Notes: generated from the sequence alone by a model not told the origin. DNA of 64,000 nucleotides from Neorhizobium galegae (GCF_017877055.1 NZ_JAGIPG010000002.1:1364001-1428000), one strand, 5' to 3'; counted from the first letter of the stretch, positions 27,633 to 37,906 are shown. Numbers and translations are program-made.

Positions 27633-28720
27633 TAGCCATCCTCCTGATGAAGCAGAATCGTCGTCCCCAGTGCCGTCGCGACGATCACTGGAATCCAGAC
27701 CGCCACGAAAGGAGGAATTGCCCCGCTGCTCCCGAATGCCTTCACAAGCACCGTGACGACATAAAGCACGAAGCCAGAAACTATTCCACCCAGAATCACG
27801 GAGCGGGACTGGGCGAACCGACTGAATTTTAATGAGACTGTTGCAGCAATGAGAGTCATTGCCACGAGCAGGATCGGCAGAGAGAGAAGCGAGTGGTACT
27901 GCGTCTCGAGCGCCTTTGTGGGAATGCCGAAAGATTTGCTGACCTCGATTTTTCTGGAAAGATCAAAAAACGCAACAGTATCAGGCTGCGCAAGGCTCTC
28001 TTGGATATATTCCCGCTTCAAGTTGGTGCGAACCTGTGCTGTCTCGCGACGCACCGGAATTTCGCCCGGCCGGTTTTCCAGAACCTCGTTAAGCAGCCAG
28101 TAACCATCTTCCAATTTTGCCGTCTTGGCATCCTGCCGCAGGATTACGCGGCCATCCTTGTCGAACTGGAAAGCCACCACGTCGACAAGCAGCGTTCCCT
28201 TCTCCTGATAGCTCTTGGCGCCGATGACCGTATCGTCGTCGCCGCTGATCTGGCGGATCCAGGGAATGAAGGTGGATGCCCGGGAGCGGTTGCTCGCTTC
28301 GCGCCAGCTTGCCTCCATGGAAGCGGATTCGCGCTGGCCCCAGGCCGCGAGCGGATTGATCACAAGCAAGGTGGCGAGCCCGATCAGAAACGCTCCGATG
28401 ACGAAGGGCGAGATGAACTGCCAGACGGAAATGCCGGCGGCGCGTGTCACCACCAACTCGTAGCGGCGGTTGAGCGCGATCAGCACCGTCATGCCGATGA
28501 ACAGGCTGAGCGTCGGGATGGTCTGCTGCAGGATGAGCGGTACGCGCATTGCGGTCATCGCCAGCCCGGCCGACACCGTGTAGCCGCTGAAGCCCGACAT
28601 GCGGCGGCTGGTTTCGCTGAAGTCGGCGAGGAAGATGATGGCGCCGACGCCGAGCAGGAACCAGAGCGCTGTGATGATATAACGACGGAAGAAATACCGG
28701 CCGAGCGTCGTGAAGATCAT
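27632..28720 (-). CDS. lptG: LPS export ABC transporter permease LptG
   Basis: One of the two inner-membrane permeases that extract LPS toward the periplasmic bridge. The 362-residue YjgP/YjgQ-family protein has three N-terminal helices, a periplasmic beta-jellyroll domain (about 130-265) and three C-terminal helices. It overlaps lptF by 4 bases and lptD by 1 base, so all three are coupled. The ATPase LptB and the bridge proteins are not in this window. Confidence 0.93.
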   Translation of the reverse strand: MIFTTLGRYFFRRYIITALWFLLGVGAIIFLADFSETSRRMSGFSGYTVSAGLAMTAMRVPLILQQTIPTLSLFIGMTVLIALNRRYELVVTRAAGISVWQFISPFVIGAFLIGLATLLVINPLAAWGQRESASMEASWREASNRSRASTFIPWIRQISGDDDTVIGAKSYQEKGTLLVDVVAFQFDKDGRVILRQDAKTAKLEDGYWLLNEVLENRPGEIPVRRETAQVRTNLKREYIQESLAQPDTVAFFDLSRKIEVSKSFGIPTKALETQYHSLLSLPILLVAMTLIAATVSLKFSRFAQSRSVILGGIVSGFVLYVVTVLVKAFGSSGAIPPFVAVWIPVIVATALGTTILLHQEDG

Positions 28721-29892
28721 GCCGTGCCTCCGCCCGAAGTCCGCGAGGCGGGCATGCGCCGCTGCAGGCTGCCGGCCAGGCGCGACATGCCGCGAGCCAC
28801 GAAGCGCGGCGCCGAGAACTGTCTGTTGGTGGCAAGCATGAAGATCGAGATCAGCGAGAAGACGATCGGCACCGCATAGGGGAGCGGGGTGTAGAGCGGA
28901 TGGCGTTCGACCATGTTGGTGGCCGAGAACCCGAGCCAGCGCACGCCAAAGGCGAGGAACAGCGCAAACACCATTGGATGGACCCGGGTCTGCCGGTGCG
29001 ACCGGGTGCTGCCGGCAATCACCAGCGAGATCAGCGCGAAGGTGATCGGGAAAAGCCAGTCGGACAAGCGCCTGTGCAGTTCCGACCGGTAGGCATCCGG
29101 TGATTTCTGGTAGACCGGGTCGCTCGGATCCGGGTTCAGCAGGAAGGCGAGGCTGCGGTCGGTCGAATATTGCGGCAGACCGCCTTCCGCCTTCGCCATC
29201 GCCGACAGGTCGAAGGCATAGGAGACGAATTTGATGATCGAGATGCGTCCGTCGGCGGATTTGCGGTGGACCTCGCCGTCACGCATCGTGAGCGACGTGC
29301 CGCTTTCGTCGATCGATCCCTCGCGGGCGTAATAGATGAGGTCGAAATTCGGGTCACGATAATCGACGACGAACAGGCCTTTGAGCACGCGGCCGGAATG
29401 GCGCTCCGAGATCTGCACGTAGAGTCCCGGCTCGATGCTGCGGAAGGTCTTTTCCTCGATCACCGAGGAGAGCAGGTCGGCATAGGCGGCGGCAACCATC
29501 TGGCGGGCCGCGACGCGAGAAGGCGGCTCGACGAAATTCGTCACCAGGAAGGAGAACAGGCTGAGCGCGAGCCCGAGCACCAGCACCGGCCGGTAGATGA
29601 TGCTGCGCGACGCGCCGGCCGCGTCGATGACCGGCAGTTCCGAATCGTTGTTCATTGCCGTCAGCGTCTGGGTGATGCCGATGACGAGCGCGAAGGGCAG
29701 CACGACGGGGATGATGGTGGGCAGGATGTAGGTGGCGAGAGTCGCGAACGAGCCCATCGACTGGCCGGTATCGGTGACCAGGTTGATGCGTCCCAGCACC
29801 TGGATGGTCCAGATGATGGTGAGCACCGGCAGGAGCGTCACCAGGAACATCTGAAAAATCCGGCGCAATATGTAGACTTCGAGAAGCTTCAT
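28717..29892 (-). CDS. lptF: LPS export ABC transporter permease LptF
   Basis: The LptG partner, 391 residues. It begins MKLLEVYILRRIFQMFLVTLLPV with the typical polar-then-hydrophobic start, three helices to about residue 125, a periplasmic jellyroll domain, and three helices from about 275 to 365. It ends with a basic cytoplasmic tail that overlaps the lptG start (ATGA). First gene of the lptF-lptG-lptD-surA-pdxA-rsmA run. Confidence 0.93.
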   Translation of the reverse strand: MKLLEVYILRRIFQMFLVTLLPVLTIIWTIQVLGRINLVTDTGQSMGSFATLATYILPTIIPVVLPFALVIGITQTLTAMNNDSELPVIDAAGASRSIIYRPVLVLGLALSLFSFLVTNFVEPPSRVAARQMVAAAYADLLSSVIEEKTFRSIEPGLYVQISERHSGRVLKGLFVVDYRDPNFDLIYYAREGSIDESGTSLTMRDGEVHRKSADGRISIIKFVSYAFDLSAMAKAEGGLPQYSTDRSLAFLLNPDPSDPVYQKSPDAYRSELHRRLSDWLFPITFALISLVIAGSTRSHRQTRVHPMVFALFLAFGVRWLGFSATNMVERHPLYTPLPYAVPIVFSLISIFMLATNRQFSAPRFVARGMSRLAGSLQRRMPASRTSGGGTA

Positions 29893-30006
29893 TCCGGCCT
29901 AGATACCCTGCACAACGTCACCCGGGGGATAGTGACGACAGATTGCCCCGAGATGACGGTCGCGCCTATCTAAGCGATTGAGATCAGCTTTGCGACAGGG
30001 CCTGCG

Positions 30007-30798
30007 TCACAAATTTGTTTGCGAATTCCGTTTTCTTCTTCGCTGTGACATTTCGAAACACGCAGCTACGCCCGCATAGACCACCAGCGACGACAACCAC
30101 CCGAGCGTCACGTCCGAAAAATAGTGGCCGCCGAAGGAGGTCCTGAGCGCCGGCGAGATCAGCGAGATGGCGATCAGCGGCGGGCCGAGCACCGGGCGCA
30201 GCGGTTTCGGCAGCAAAACGATGAGGCAGGCCAGCCATCCGGCGCCCGCCGCCTCGCCGGAAATGAAGGAACAGTTGCCGGCGCAGGCCCCGCCGAAATC
30301 GCCGGCCGGCGTGAACACGTCCTTGCCGCCGAAAAAGTCGGTTTCGTAGGGGCGGGGCCGGTTGGAGACCTGCTTCAGGATCAGGTTGACCAACACATAC
30401 GGGCCGATCAGGAACGAGATCAGGGCGATGGAATAATCCCGCGTCTTGCGCGGGCTGTAGGTCGTGCCGTGGTGCTGCAGGTTGGCGATCAGCCGGTAGA
30501 GGAGATAGATCGCGACCAGCGTCGGCAGGTAGAAGAGGATGCGCCGGATCAGGACGAACAGGGTTTCGGTACCATAGGGGAAACTGCCGCAGACACGGCC
30601 CTGTTCGATAGCGTCGCCGCAGGTGGCCTGGGCGAAGAAGGCGCGCGCCACGGCAAGGTCGATCTGGGGTACCAGATAGAAGACCGCCAGCAGCACCCAC
30701 CAGAGCGCCATCAGCACGATGAACCATCCCTTCGGCCTGGCGAAGAATCGTCGCATGGCAGCAAGCCATTCGGGGACGGTTTGGGAAGGCGAGGTCAT
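30007..30798 (-). CDS. PAP2-family membrane phosphatase, possibly acting on lipid A
   Basis: A 263-residue protein with about six membrane helices and the three PAP2 motifs: Lys142 to Arg149-Pro150 (KX6RP), Ser180-Gly181-Glu182 where PSGH is usual, and Arg219-X5-His225-X3-Asp229. The middle motif has Glu in place of His, next to a CSFISGEAAG stretch. I recall similar variants among lipid A phosphatase-like proteins. Location directly upstream of lptF supports an envelope lipid substrate such as lipid A or undecaprenyl phosphate; this is inference. Confidence 0.8.
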   Translation of the reverse strand: MTSPSQTVPEWLAAMRRFFARPKGWFIVLMALWWVLLAVFYLVPQIDLAVARAFFAQATCGDAIEQGRVCGSFPYGTETLFVLIRRILFYLPTLVAIYLLYRLIANLQHHGTTYSPRKTRDYSIALISFLIGPYVLVNLILKQVSNRPRPYETDFFGGKDVFTPAGDFGGACAGNCSFISGEAAGAGWLACLIVLLPKPLRPVLGPPLIAISLISPALRTSFGGHYFSDVTLGWLSSLVVYAGVAACFEMSQRRRKRNSQTNL

Positions 30799-31028
30799 GC
30801 GAACTGATCCGTTGGTCGTCGGGCGGCGCGACCCTAGAGCATGGCGCGCCGGATTTGAACAGGGCCGGCTGCCGATAGAAGGGAATGTCCGCTCCCGACA
30901 TCGGGCTAAATGACGCGGCTGAGAAGGAGCCGTGAACTCGTTGACGCAGTTGTGACATCTCGCCCTTGCGCTTCAAGCCGAAACGGCGATGATCGCCGCG
31001 TTCCATTCGAAAGCCTCCTGGAGTCGCA

Positions 31029-32519
31029 ATGTCCGTGAAATTCGATATCTCCTTCGCCAAGTCCGCCAAGATCGACGGCGGCCTTGCCATCCAGCTCAAG
31101 CTTGCCGGCGACGGGCCGGCAGCGGGAGCTGCCGATGCCGACCCTGCCGGCATCGTGACCCGGGCGGCAGAGATCTCGAAGTTTTCCGGCAAGCCGATGT
31201 CGACGCTGGACCTTATCGCGCCGCAAGGCTCTCCGGCCGACCGGCTGGTCGTGCTGGGGCTGGGCAAGGCCGAGGCGCTGACCGCCTACGACTGGCTGAA
31301 GGCGGGCGGCATCGCTGCGTCCACGGTCAAGTCGATGACCAAGGTGGCGATCTTCACGGATGTGCCCGGCCTTGCGGTCGGCGCTGCCGAACTGGCCGGC
31401 TTCGCGCTCGGCATGCTGCTGCGAGCCTACAGTTTCGACACCTACAAGACCAAGAAGGGCGATGACGAGGAAAAGGCGCCGAAGACGGTGAAGGTGACGA
31501 TCGTCACCGCCGAACATGCGGCCGCCAGGAAGGCCTTTGCCGAATCCGAAGCGATTGCCGGCGGCGTGCTGCTGGCCCGCGAGCTCGTCAACCTGCCGCC
31601 GAACGTGCTCGGGCCGGTCGAGTTCGCTGACAGGGCGAAGGACCTGGAGAAACTCGGCGTCGAGGTGGAAATTCTCACCGAAAAGGAGATGAAGAAGCTC
31701 GGCATGGGCGCGCTTCTCGGCGTGGCGCAGGGCTCCGTCCGGCCGCCGCGGCTCGCCATCATGCAATGGAAGGGCGGCAAGCCGAAGGATGCGCCGGTCG
31801 CCTTCATCGGCAAGGGTGTGGTTTTCGACACTGGCGGCATTTCCATCAAGCCGGGCGCCGGCATGGAGGACATGAAAGGCGACATGGGCGGCGCGGCCGC
31901 CGTCATCGGCCTTATGCATACGCTCGGCGCCCGCAAGGCCAAGGTCAACGCGATCGGCATTCTCGGTCTGGTCGAGAACATGCCGGACGGCAATGCCCAG
32001 CGGCCGGGCGACATCGTCACCACCATGTCCGGCCAGACGATCGAGATCATCAACACCGATGCGGAAGGCCGCCTCGTGCTTGCCGACGCGCTTCACTATT
32101 GCAACGATCGCTTCAAGCCGCGTTTCATGATCAATCTCGCCACCCTGACTGGCGCGATCCTGGTGGCGCTCGGCAATTTGCAGGCGGGCCTGTTCTCCAA
32201 CGACGACACGCTGGCCGGTCAGTTGACCAGTGTCGGCGATGTGACCGGCGAGCGCCTGTGGCGCATGCCGCTCGGCAAGGAATATGACAAGCTGATCGAT
32301 TCAAAATTCGCCGACATGAAGAATACCGGCGGCCGCAATGCAGGGTCTATCACGGCGGCGCAGCTCTTGAAGCGCTTCGTCGGCGACACGCCCTGGGCGC
32401 ATCTCGACATCGCCGGCACCGCGATGAACTCGCCGTCGAGCGAGATCAACCAGTCCTGGGGATCGGGCTACGGCGTCCGGCTGCTGGACGAACTCGTCCG
32501 CGCGCACTACGAGAGCTGA
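31029..32519 (+). CDS. pepA: Leucyl aminopeptidase PepA
   Basis: An M17 family metallo-aminopeptidase of 496 residues. The C-terminal catalytic domain has [15 protein letters not shown], the MKGDMGG metal/lysine segment and the signature NTDAEGRL. It releases N-terminal residues from peptides; in E. coli PepA also binds DNA. It is divergent from the PAP2 gene, with GGAG a few bases before the ATG. Its stop overlaps the holC start (TGATG), the usual pepA-holC pairing. Cytoplasmic. Confidence 0.96.
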   Translation: MSVKFDISFAKSAKIDGGLAIQLKLAGDGPAAGAADADPAGIVTRAAEISKFSGKPMSTLDLIAPQGSPADRLVVLGLGKAEALTAYDWLKAGGIAASTVKSMTKVAIFTDVPGLAVGAAELAGFALGMLLRAYSFDTYKTKKGDDEEKAPKTVKVTIVTAEHAAARKAFAESEAIAGGVLLARELVNLPPNVLGPVEFADRAKDLEKLGVEVEILTEKEMKKLGMGALLGVAQGSVRPPRLAIMQWKGGKPKDAPVAFIGKGVVFDTGGISIKPGAGMEDMKGDMGGAAAVIGLMHTLGARKAKVNAIGILGLVENMPDGNAQRPGDIVTTMSGQTIEIINTDAEGRLVLADALHYCNDRFKPRFMINLATLTGAILVALGNLQAGLFSNDDTLAGQLTSVGDVTGERLWRMPLGKEYDKLIDSKFADMKNTGGRNAGSITAAQLLKRFVGDTPWAHLDIAGTAMNSPSSEINQSWGSGYGVRLLDELVRAHYES

Positions 32520-32968
32520 TGACCGAAGTTCTCTTCTATCACCTGACCGAATCCAAGCTCGAGGAGGCGCTGCCGGCGCTTCTCGAAAAGAGCGTCGAGC
32601 GCGGCTGGAAGGTGGCGGTGCAGACGAGCGGCGATGTGCGTCGGGATTTTCTCGACGCGCATCTCTGGACTTTTCGCGAGGACAGTTTTCTGCCGCATGG
32701 CACCGATGCCTCGCCGATGGCCGAGGCGCAGCCGGTGCTGCTGACCTCCGCTGCCGAAAACGGCAATGGTGCGACGGTTCGTTTTCTGGTGGATGGTGCA
32801 GAGCCGCCGCCGGTCGCCGATTATGACCGGATCGTCTTCATGTTCGACGGCTACGATACCGTCCAGCTCGACAATGCCCGCGCCCAATGGAAGAAGCTGA
32901 AGGGCGAGGGCCATGCGCTGACCTATTGGCAGCAGTCGGAAGAGGGGCGCTGGGTCAAGAAAGCCTGA
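32519..32968 (+). CDS. holC: DNA polymerase III subunit chi
   Basis: A 149-residue chi subunit that links the clamp loader to single-strand binding protein. It has the family N-terminus (TEVLFYHLTESKLEEALPALLEKS), LWTFREDSFLPHG, and the terminal GHALTYWQQSEEGRWVKKA. Translationally coupled to pepA through TGATG. It converges with the deacetylase gene that ends 18 bases away. Confidence 0.94.
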   Translation: MTEVLFYHLTESKLEEALPALLEKSVERGWKVAVQTSGDVRRDFLDAHLWTFREDSFLPHGTDASPMAEAQPVLLTSAAENGNGATVRFLVDGAEPPPVADYDRIVFMFDGYDTVQLDNARAQWKKLKGEGHALTYWQQSEEGRWVKKA

Positions 32969-32986
32969 CCTTGCGCATTCTTCCTC

Positions 32987-33838
32987 TCAGTTCAGCCAGG
33001 CCATCATCATCGACGAATTGCTGTGCCGCAGGCGAACGACCTTGTAGCCTTCGGCGCTCAGCTGCGTCAGCAGCGCCGGCAGCATGGCCGCGGTGCGGGC
33101 ATGGATGTCGTGCAGCAGGATGATGCCCTTGCCGTTTGCCCTCAGCGAATTCATCGTCCGTGTCGCAACGGCGGCGGGAGAGACGCCGAAATAGTCCTTG
33201 GAGTCGATCTGGACGTCCAGCACGACCATGCCATTGGAGGCGACCCACTGGCGCAGGCGGTTGGTGTCGGCGAGATAGGGGAAGCGGAAGAAGCCGGCAT
33301 CCTCGTGGGTGACGCTGGTCACCGCATCGCGCCCCTTTTCGATCTCGGCCACGGCCGCATCGAAGGAAAGGTGCTGCAGGTCGGCATGGCGGTAGGTATG
33401 GCTGCCGATCGTGTGGCCGGCATTGACGACCTTGCGGGCGATCTCCGGATGGGCCTTGGCCATCTGCCCGACCATCAGGAAGGTCGCCTTGACGTCGTAT
33501 TCGTCGAGGATGGAGAGGATCTTCTCGGTCTTCTTCGGCATCGGACCGTCGTCGAAGGTCAGCACGACCTCCTTGTTGGCGAGCTTCAGGTCGGAAAGCG
33601 ACGAAACGGTGAGGGTACGGCCGGAAAGGCTGCCCGGATTGTTGAAACGCCCCCAGGCGACCGGCGTCAGCGCCACCGGCGAATCCGCCTCGGCCTTCTT
33701 GGCCAGACTGGTCGAGGAGAGCGCCTTGGCGGGCGCAAATGAAGTGGCAAGCGAGCCGCTCTCGGTCTGGCTGCGACCGGCGCAGGAGGAAAGAAGGCAC
33801 GCGACGGCGGCGGCGACACAAAGGACGCGGACAAACAT
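32987..33838 (-). CDS. Polysaccharide deacetylase lipoprotein
   Basis: A carbohydrate esterase 4 (NodB-like) protein of 283 residues. It starts with a lipoprotein signal, lipobox LSSC with Cys19. A Ser/Ala-rich linker leads to the NodB domain with TFDDGP at 94-99 and the metal motif SHTYRH at 146-151. FRFPY and LLHDIHARTA near the end complete the active site. It is probably a membrane-anchored periplasmic enzyme that removes acetyl groups from peptidoglycan or surface polysaccharide; the exact substrate is not visible. Confidence 0.9.
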   Translation of the reverse strand: MFVRVLCVAAAVACLLSSCAGRSQTESGSLATSFAPAKALSSTSLAKKAEADSPVALTPVAWGRFNNPGSLSGRTLTVSSLSDLKLANKEVVLTFDDGPMPKKTEKILSILDEYDVKATFLMVGQMAKAHPEIARKVVNAGHTIGSHTYRHADLQHLSFDAAVAEIEKGRDAVTSVTHEDAGFFRFPYLADTNRLRQWVASNGMVVLDVQIDSKDYFGVSPAAVATRTMNSLRANGKGIILLHDIHARTAAMLPALLTQLSAEGYKVVRLRHSNSSMMMAWLN

Positions 33839-33979
33839 GGGGGCGACTCGGCTAAAAAGTGACTAAGAAGTTGAAGCGACGTCACATTCGCCGATTATGG
33901 TTAACGGGTGGTTATGATGGGTCGGCCGCCGCATTCAAATTGCGCGACGGCAGAGGGCAGAATTCCGAGCTGAACGAGG

Positions 33980-35863
33980 TTAGCTCGCCATCGCCTCTTC
34001 GTACTCCGACGACAGCATCAGCCATTCCTCTTCGGCGGCAGAGAGTTTTGCGGCGGCTTCGCCGCGTTCCTTGGCCTTCTGGGCCGCCTTGGCGGGAGCT
34101 TTTTCGTAGAGTGCCGGGTCCGCAAGTTCTTTATCAAGAGCCTTGATCAGTTTCTCGAGCCTGGCGGTTACGGCCTCGATTTCGTTGATCTTTTTCTTGA
34201 GCGGCGCGAGCGATGCGCGCTTTTCGGCATTCGCCTTGCGTTGGTCCGCCTTGGAGGAGAGATCTTCGGTCAGCTCAATTTTTTCGTCTTTTTTTTTGCC
34301 GGAGCTGACAATCAGGTTGCGGTATTCCTCCATGTCGCCTTCGAAATTCGACACGGTGCCGTTGTTGACGAGCCACAGCCGGTCGACGGTGGCCTCGATC
34401 AGATGACGATCGTGGCTGATCAGGATGACGGCGCCTTCGTAGTCGTTCAGCGCCTCGATGAGCGCCCGGCGGCTGTCGATGTCGAGATGGTTGGTCGGTT
34501 CGTCGAGGATCAGGAGGTTCGGCGCATGGAAGGCGGCGAGGCCCATCAGCAGGCGCGCCTTTTCGCCGCCCGACAGGTCTTTTGCTGCCGTCGCCATCTT
34601 TTCCGTCGCAAGCCCCATCTGCGCCACGCGGGCGCGAACCTTGGCCTCGGGCGCATCCGGCATCAGCCGGCGCACGTGGGCAACGGGCGAATCCGCCGGC
34701 ACGAGATCGTCGAGCTGGTGCTGGGCGAAGAAACCGATCTTCAGGTTGGGCGCGAGGCGGATATCGCCGCTTTCCGCCTTGAGACGGCTGGCGATGAATT
34801 TCGCGAAGGTTGACTTGCCGTTGCCGTTCGAACCGAGCAGGGCGATGCGGTCGTCATTGTCGATGCGCAGGGTGATGTTCTTGAGGATCGGCTTGCCCGG
34901 CTCGTAGCCGACGGCGGCGTTCTGGATCGCAACAATCGGCGAGGCGGGCTGTTTTTCCGGCTCGGGAAAGGTGATCGGCTGCACGTGATCCTCGATCACC
35001 GCGGCAACGGTACCCATGCGCTCCAGCGCCTTGACGCGGCTTTGCGCCTGCCGGGCCTTGGTGGCCTTGGCCTTGAAGCGGTCGATGAAGCTCTGCAGGT
35101 GCTTGCGGGCCGCCTCGTTCTTGGCCTTGGCCTTGGTCTGCAATTCGTCGGCCTCGGCCTTCTGTCGCTCGAACTGGTCGTAGCCGCCACGATAGAAGGT
35201 CAGCTTCTTCTGGTCGAGATGAACGATGGCGTTGACCGCGTTGTTGAGGAGGTCGCGGTCATGGCTGATGATGATGACGGTATGCGGATAACGCCGGATA
35301 TAGTCCTCCAGCCACAGCGTGCCTTCGAGATCGAGATAGTTGGTCGGTTCGTCGAGCAGCAGCAGGTCGGGCTCCGCAAACAGGACGGAGGCGAGCGCAA
35401 CACGCATCCGCCAGCCACCCGAAAACGACGAGGCAGGACGGGACTGCGCTTCCTGGGAGAAGCCGAGACCGGCGAGAATACTGGCCGCGCGCGCCTCTGC
35501 CGAATGCGCGTCGATATCGACCAGCCGCATCTGGATGTCGGCGATGCGATGCGGGTCGGTGGCGGTTTCCGCCTCCGCCAGCAGTGCGGCGCGCTCCTTG
35601 TCGGCGGCAAGCACGATTTCGATCAGCGAATCCTCGGTGCCTGGTGCCTCCTGCGCTACCTGGCCGAGACGCGCGTTTTTCGGATAGGAGACCGAACCGG
35701 TTTCCGAGCCGAGCTCACCGGTAATGACCTTGAACAGCGTGGATTTGCCGGCCCCGTTGCGGCCGACGAGCCCAGCCTTGGTGCCCGCGGGAAGCGTCAC
35801 GCTGGCATTGTCGAGGAGAAGGCGCCCGGCGATGCGGGCGGAAAGGTCGGTAATCGTGATCAT
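33980..35863 (-). CDS. ABC-F family ATP-binding protein
   Basis: A soluble protein of 627 residues with two ABC ATPase domains in tandem and no membrane segment. The signatures are FSGGWRMR in the first domain and LSGGEKAR in the second, each followed by LLLDEPTN or LILDEPTN. A basic linker and a C-terminal coiled coil (about 530-625) are present, as in Uup/YheS-type proteins. ABC-F proteins act on ribosomes or DNA rather than in transport. I chose the ATG at 35863 (MITITDLS); the upstream ATG adds 12 unrelated residues. Confidence 0.9.
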   Translation of the reverse strand: MITITDLSARIAGRLLLDNASVTLPAGTKAGLVGRNGAGKSTLFKVITGELGSETGSVSYPKNARLGQVAQEAPGTEDSLIEIVLAADKERAALLAEAETATDPHRIADIQMRLVDIDAHSAEARAASILAGLGFSQEAQSRPASSFSGGWRMRVALASVLFAEPDLLLLDEPTNYLDLEGTLWLEDYIRRYPHTVIIISHDRDLLNNAVNAIVHLDQKKLTFYRGGYDQFERQKAEADELQTKAKAKNEAARKHLQSFIDRFKAKATKARQAQSRVKALERMGTVAAVIEDHVQPITFPEPEKQPASPIVAIQNAAVGYEPGKPILKNITLRIDNDDRIALLGSNGNGKSTFAKFIASRLKAESGDIRLAPNLKIGFFAQHQLDDLVPADSPVAHVRRLMPDAPEAKVRARVAQMGLATEKMATAAKDLSGGEKARLLMGLAAFHAPNLLILDEPTNHLDIDSRRALIEALNDYEGAVILISHDRHLIEATVDRLWLVNNGTVSNFEGDMEEYRNLIVSSGKKKDEKIELTEDLSSKADQRKANAEKRASLAPLKKKINEIEAVTARLEKLIKALDKELADPALYEKAPAKAAQKAKERGEAAAKLSAAEEEWLMLSSEYEEAMAS

Positions 35864-35954
35864 GGCCGGGGTTTTGGCGGAAACCCCGTTTGTTGGCAAG
35901 GGCGCCGATGGGCCGATGGAGCGGGAAACTGCGGCCTTTTGGGTTCCGGCAGTC

Positions 35955-36998
35955 CTATCCGTCTCGGGATGACCGTTTTGGCGCCTCGCCGTGAAGCGCG
36001 ACGATCAGGCGCGGATTGGCTTTTGCCGTTTCAAGCGCCGTACCGGCCTGGAGACGGAGTTCCTGTGGTGAAAAGGCATCCGCGGTGAGGGCCGCACCGA
36101 CCGAAAGACCGATCCCGTTCGTGCCGTCGGAGGCTGCGAAGACGAGATTGTCGGTGATCGAGGCGTGCAGCCGTTCGGCGATCGGCTGCACGCTGTCGCG
36201 GCTGACGTCGCGAAAGACGAAGGCGAAATCGCCCTTGCCGATGCGCGCCAGGAAATCGTTCTTCTTGATTGCCTTGCGGAAGATCGAGGCGGCCTTCTTG
36301 ACGATCCTGTTGACGGCAGGTTCGCCGTAGGTGCGGGCGAGGTGCGGCAGGTCGTTGATCGTCACCAGGAACAGCGCGGTATCTCGGCTGTCGGCATCGA
36401 CGCCGTAAAGAGCCTCCAGCCGTTCGGCGAGCGCCGCATGGTTCGGCAGCGAGGTCAGCCGGTCGCGCAGCGTCACCGAGCGGGCAGCCGATGCCTCGCG
36501 TTCGGCCTTGACGAGACGATCGGCACCGGCGCGGAGAATGGCTTCCAGTTCGGTTTCGGCGACCACGGCATCGGAAAGCGAGACGCTCAGGTATTCGATC
36601 TCGGCCAGAATATCCTCAGGTCCCGCATTGCTGTCCTGGCGCAGGCTGCGGGCGACGGTTTCCAGCACACGGCTGAAGCCCTTCTTCTGGGTGACGCCGC
36701 TGGCCATCTTGTCCTGGAGCTCCAGCAGCAGCTTTATCTCCTGATCGCGACCCCTGACGGGCATGAGCGCGACGAAAGCCGAGAGCTGATGTCGCAGCCC
36801 CATCTCGTCGAGCACCGTCTGGGAAGGACCGGGCGGGAGCGCCAGCACTTCGCGCGAAAGGGCGGGGTCGGCGCCGAGCAGCGCCTCGTGGAAGAGCTCG
36901 TAATTGCGCGGCAGACCACTCACGTCCAGCTTCGCCATGAGCTGGACGACAGCCTGCAGGCTGCGATCCTGTCCCGTTCTGCTCGCTTCGCCCGCCAT
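35955..36998 (-). CDS. Degenerate GGDEF-domain protein
   Basis: A 347-residue cytoplasmic protein. The N-terminal half (about 10-160) is helical with no recognised sensor domain. The C-terminal half is a GGDEF fold starting DRLTSLPNHAAL. The catalytic loop reads RIGKGDFAF, that is GKGDF instead of GG(D/E)EF, so diguanylate cyclase activity is unlikely. It may bind c-di-GMP or GTP or act through contacts. I chose the ATG at 36998, which has GGGGACGAG before it, over the TTG at 37043. Confidence 0.8.
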   Translation of the reverse strand: MAGEASRTGQDRSLQAVVQLMAKLDVSGLPRNYELFHEALLGADPALSREVLALPPGPSQTVLDEMGLRHQLSAFVALMPVRGRDQEIKLLLELQDKMASGVTQKKGFSRVLETVARSLRQDSNAGPEDILAEIEYLSVSLSDAVVAETELEAILRAGADRLVKAEREASAARSVTLRDRLTSLPNHAALAERLEALYGVDADSRDTALFLVTINDLPHLARTYGEPAVNRIVKKAASIFRKAIKKNDFLARIGKGDFAFVFRDVSRDSVQPIAERLHASITDNLVFAASDGTNGIGLSVGAALTADAFSPQELRLQAGTALETAKANPRLIVALHGEAPKRSSRDG

Positions 36999-37216
36999 CT
37001 CTCGTCCCCACAGGTTGATCCGGTTTGTTCGATTGTGCGACAAGCCATGCGGCCCCGGCTTTTAACATTTGCTAAAAATGACGGGATCGTCGGGAGTTAC
37101 GGTTAAGGGATCGTCCAGACAGCCGATCGAATGCGATCCATGAAATTTCCTGACTGGATTCAAATCAGAATTTGCTTTCAATATCGTCGGCCGACCATCC
37201 GGATCAGGAGCCTGGC

Positions 37217-37906
37217 ATGACCCGTATTCTCTATTCGCTCTGCGGCGCCGACGAGAGCCGCCCGTTTTCGCCGCATTGCTGGAAAGTCGTGCAGGCGCTC
37301 GCCCACAAGGGCCTCGATTTCATAGAGAAGCCGGTGCCGTTTACCGAGATCCCCAGCCTCGAAGGCGGGTTTTCGAAGACAGTGCCGATCCTCAGGGACG
37401 GCAACGAGTTGATCCGCGACAGTTTCGAGATCGCGCTGTATCTGGAAGAGGCCTATCCGGACCGTCCGACGCTGTTCGGTGGAGAGGCCGGAAAGGCGCT
37501 CGCCCGTTTCGTCGAGGGGTTTTCCCAGATGGTGGTGCACACCGCGATCACCAGGATCGCCGTCAAGAACATTCATGACATGCTCGGAGAGACGGACCAG
37601 GTCTATTTCCGCACCAGCCGCGAGGCCCGGCTCGGCCGGACGCTGGAAGAGATGGAGGCGAGCCGCCAGGCGGAGATCGACGGCTTTGCGCCAAAATTGG
37701 AGCCGATCCGCCACGCCTTGAAATATCATGACTTTATCGGCGGCGACGGCCCGCTTTTCGTCGACTACATCCTGTTCGGCGCGCTGCAGTGGATGCGCAT
37801 CACCGCCGGCGACAAGGTGTTTTCCGATGACGATCCGGTCGGGTTGTGGTTCGAGCGCTGCCTCGACCTGCATAATGGCGTCGGGCGCAGTGTGACACCG
37901 GCGTGA
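37217..37906 (+). CDS. Glutathione S-transferase family protein
   Basis: A 229-residue protein with a thioredoxin-like N-terminal domain ([30 protein letters not shown], then [24 protein letters not shown]) and an all-helical C-terminal domain. The VPIL turn and the acidic/Ser contact for glutathione are present. The ATG at 37217 has AGGAG eight bases upstream. The substrate is unknown. The upstream gap holds two copies of GGGATCGTC 24 bases apart. Confidence 0.85.
   Translation: MTRILYSLCGADESRPFSPHCWKVVQALAHKGLDFIEKPVPFTEIPSLEGGFSKTVPILRDGNELIRDSFEIALYLEEAYPDRPTLFGGEAGKALARFVEGFSQMVVHTAITRIAVKNIHDMLGETDQVYFRTSREARLGRTLEEMEASRQAEIDGFAPKLEPIRHALKYHDFIGGDGPLFVDYILFGALQWMRITAGDKVFSDDDPVGLWFERCLDLHNGVGRSVTPA

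Noticed and set aside
30941..30958. Pho-box-like site ATGTCAC-AACT-GCGTCAA (minus strand) between pepA and the PAP2 gene
   Set aside because: The first unit matches well (TGTCAC) but the second is weak, and the site is more than 140 bases from the PAP2 start with no unit on either side in phase. It could be chance.
37083..37115. Two GGGATCGTC direct repeats 24 bases apart upstream of a GST gene
   Set aside because: Nine-base repeats of this composition are not rare in this DNA and nothing links them to a promoter, so I did not call an operator.
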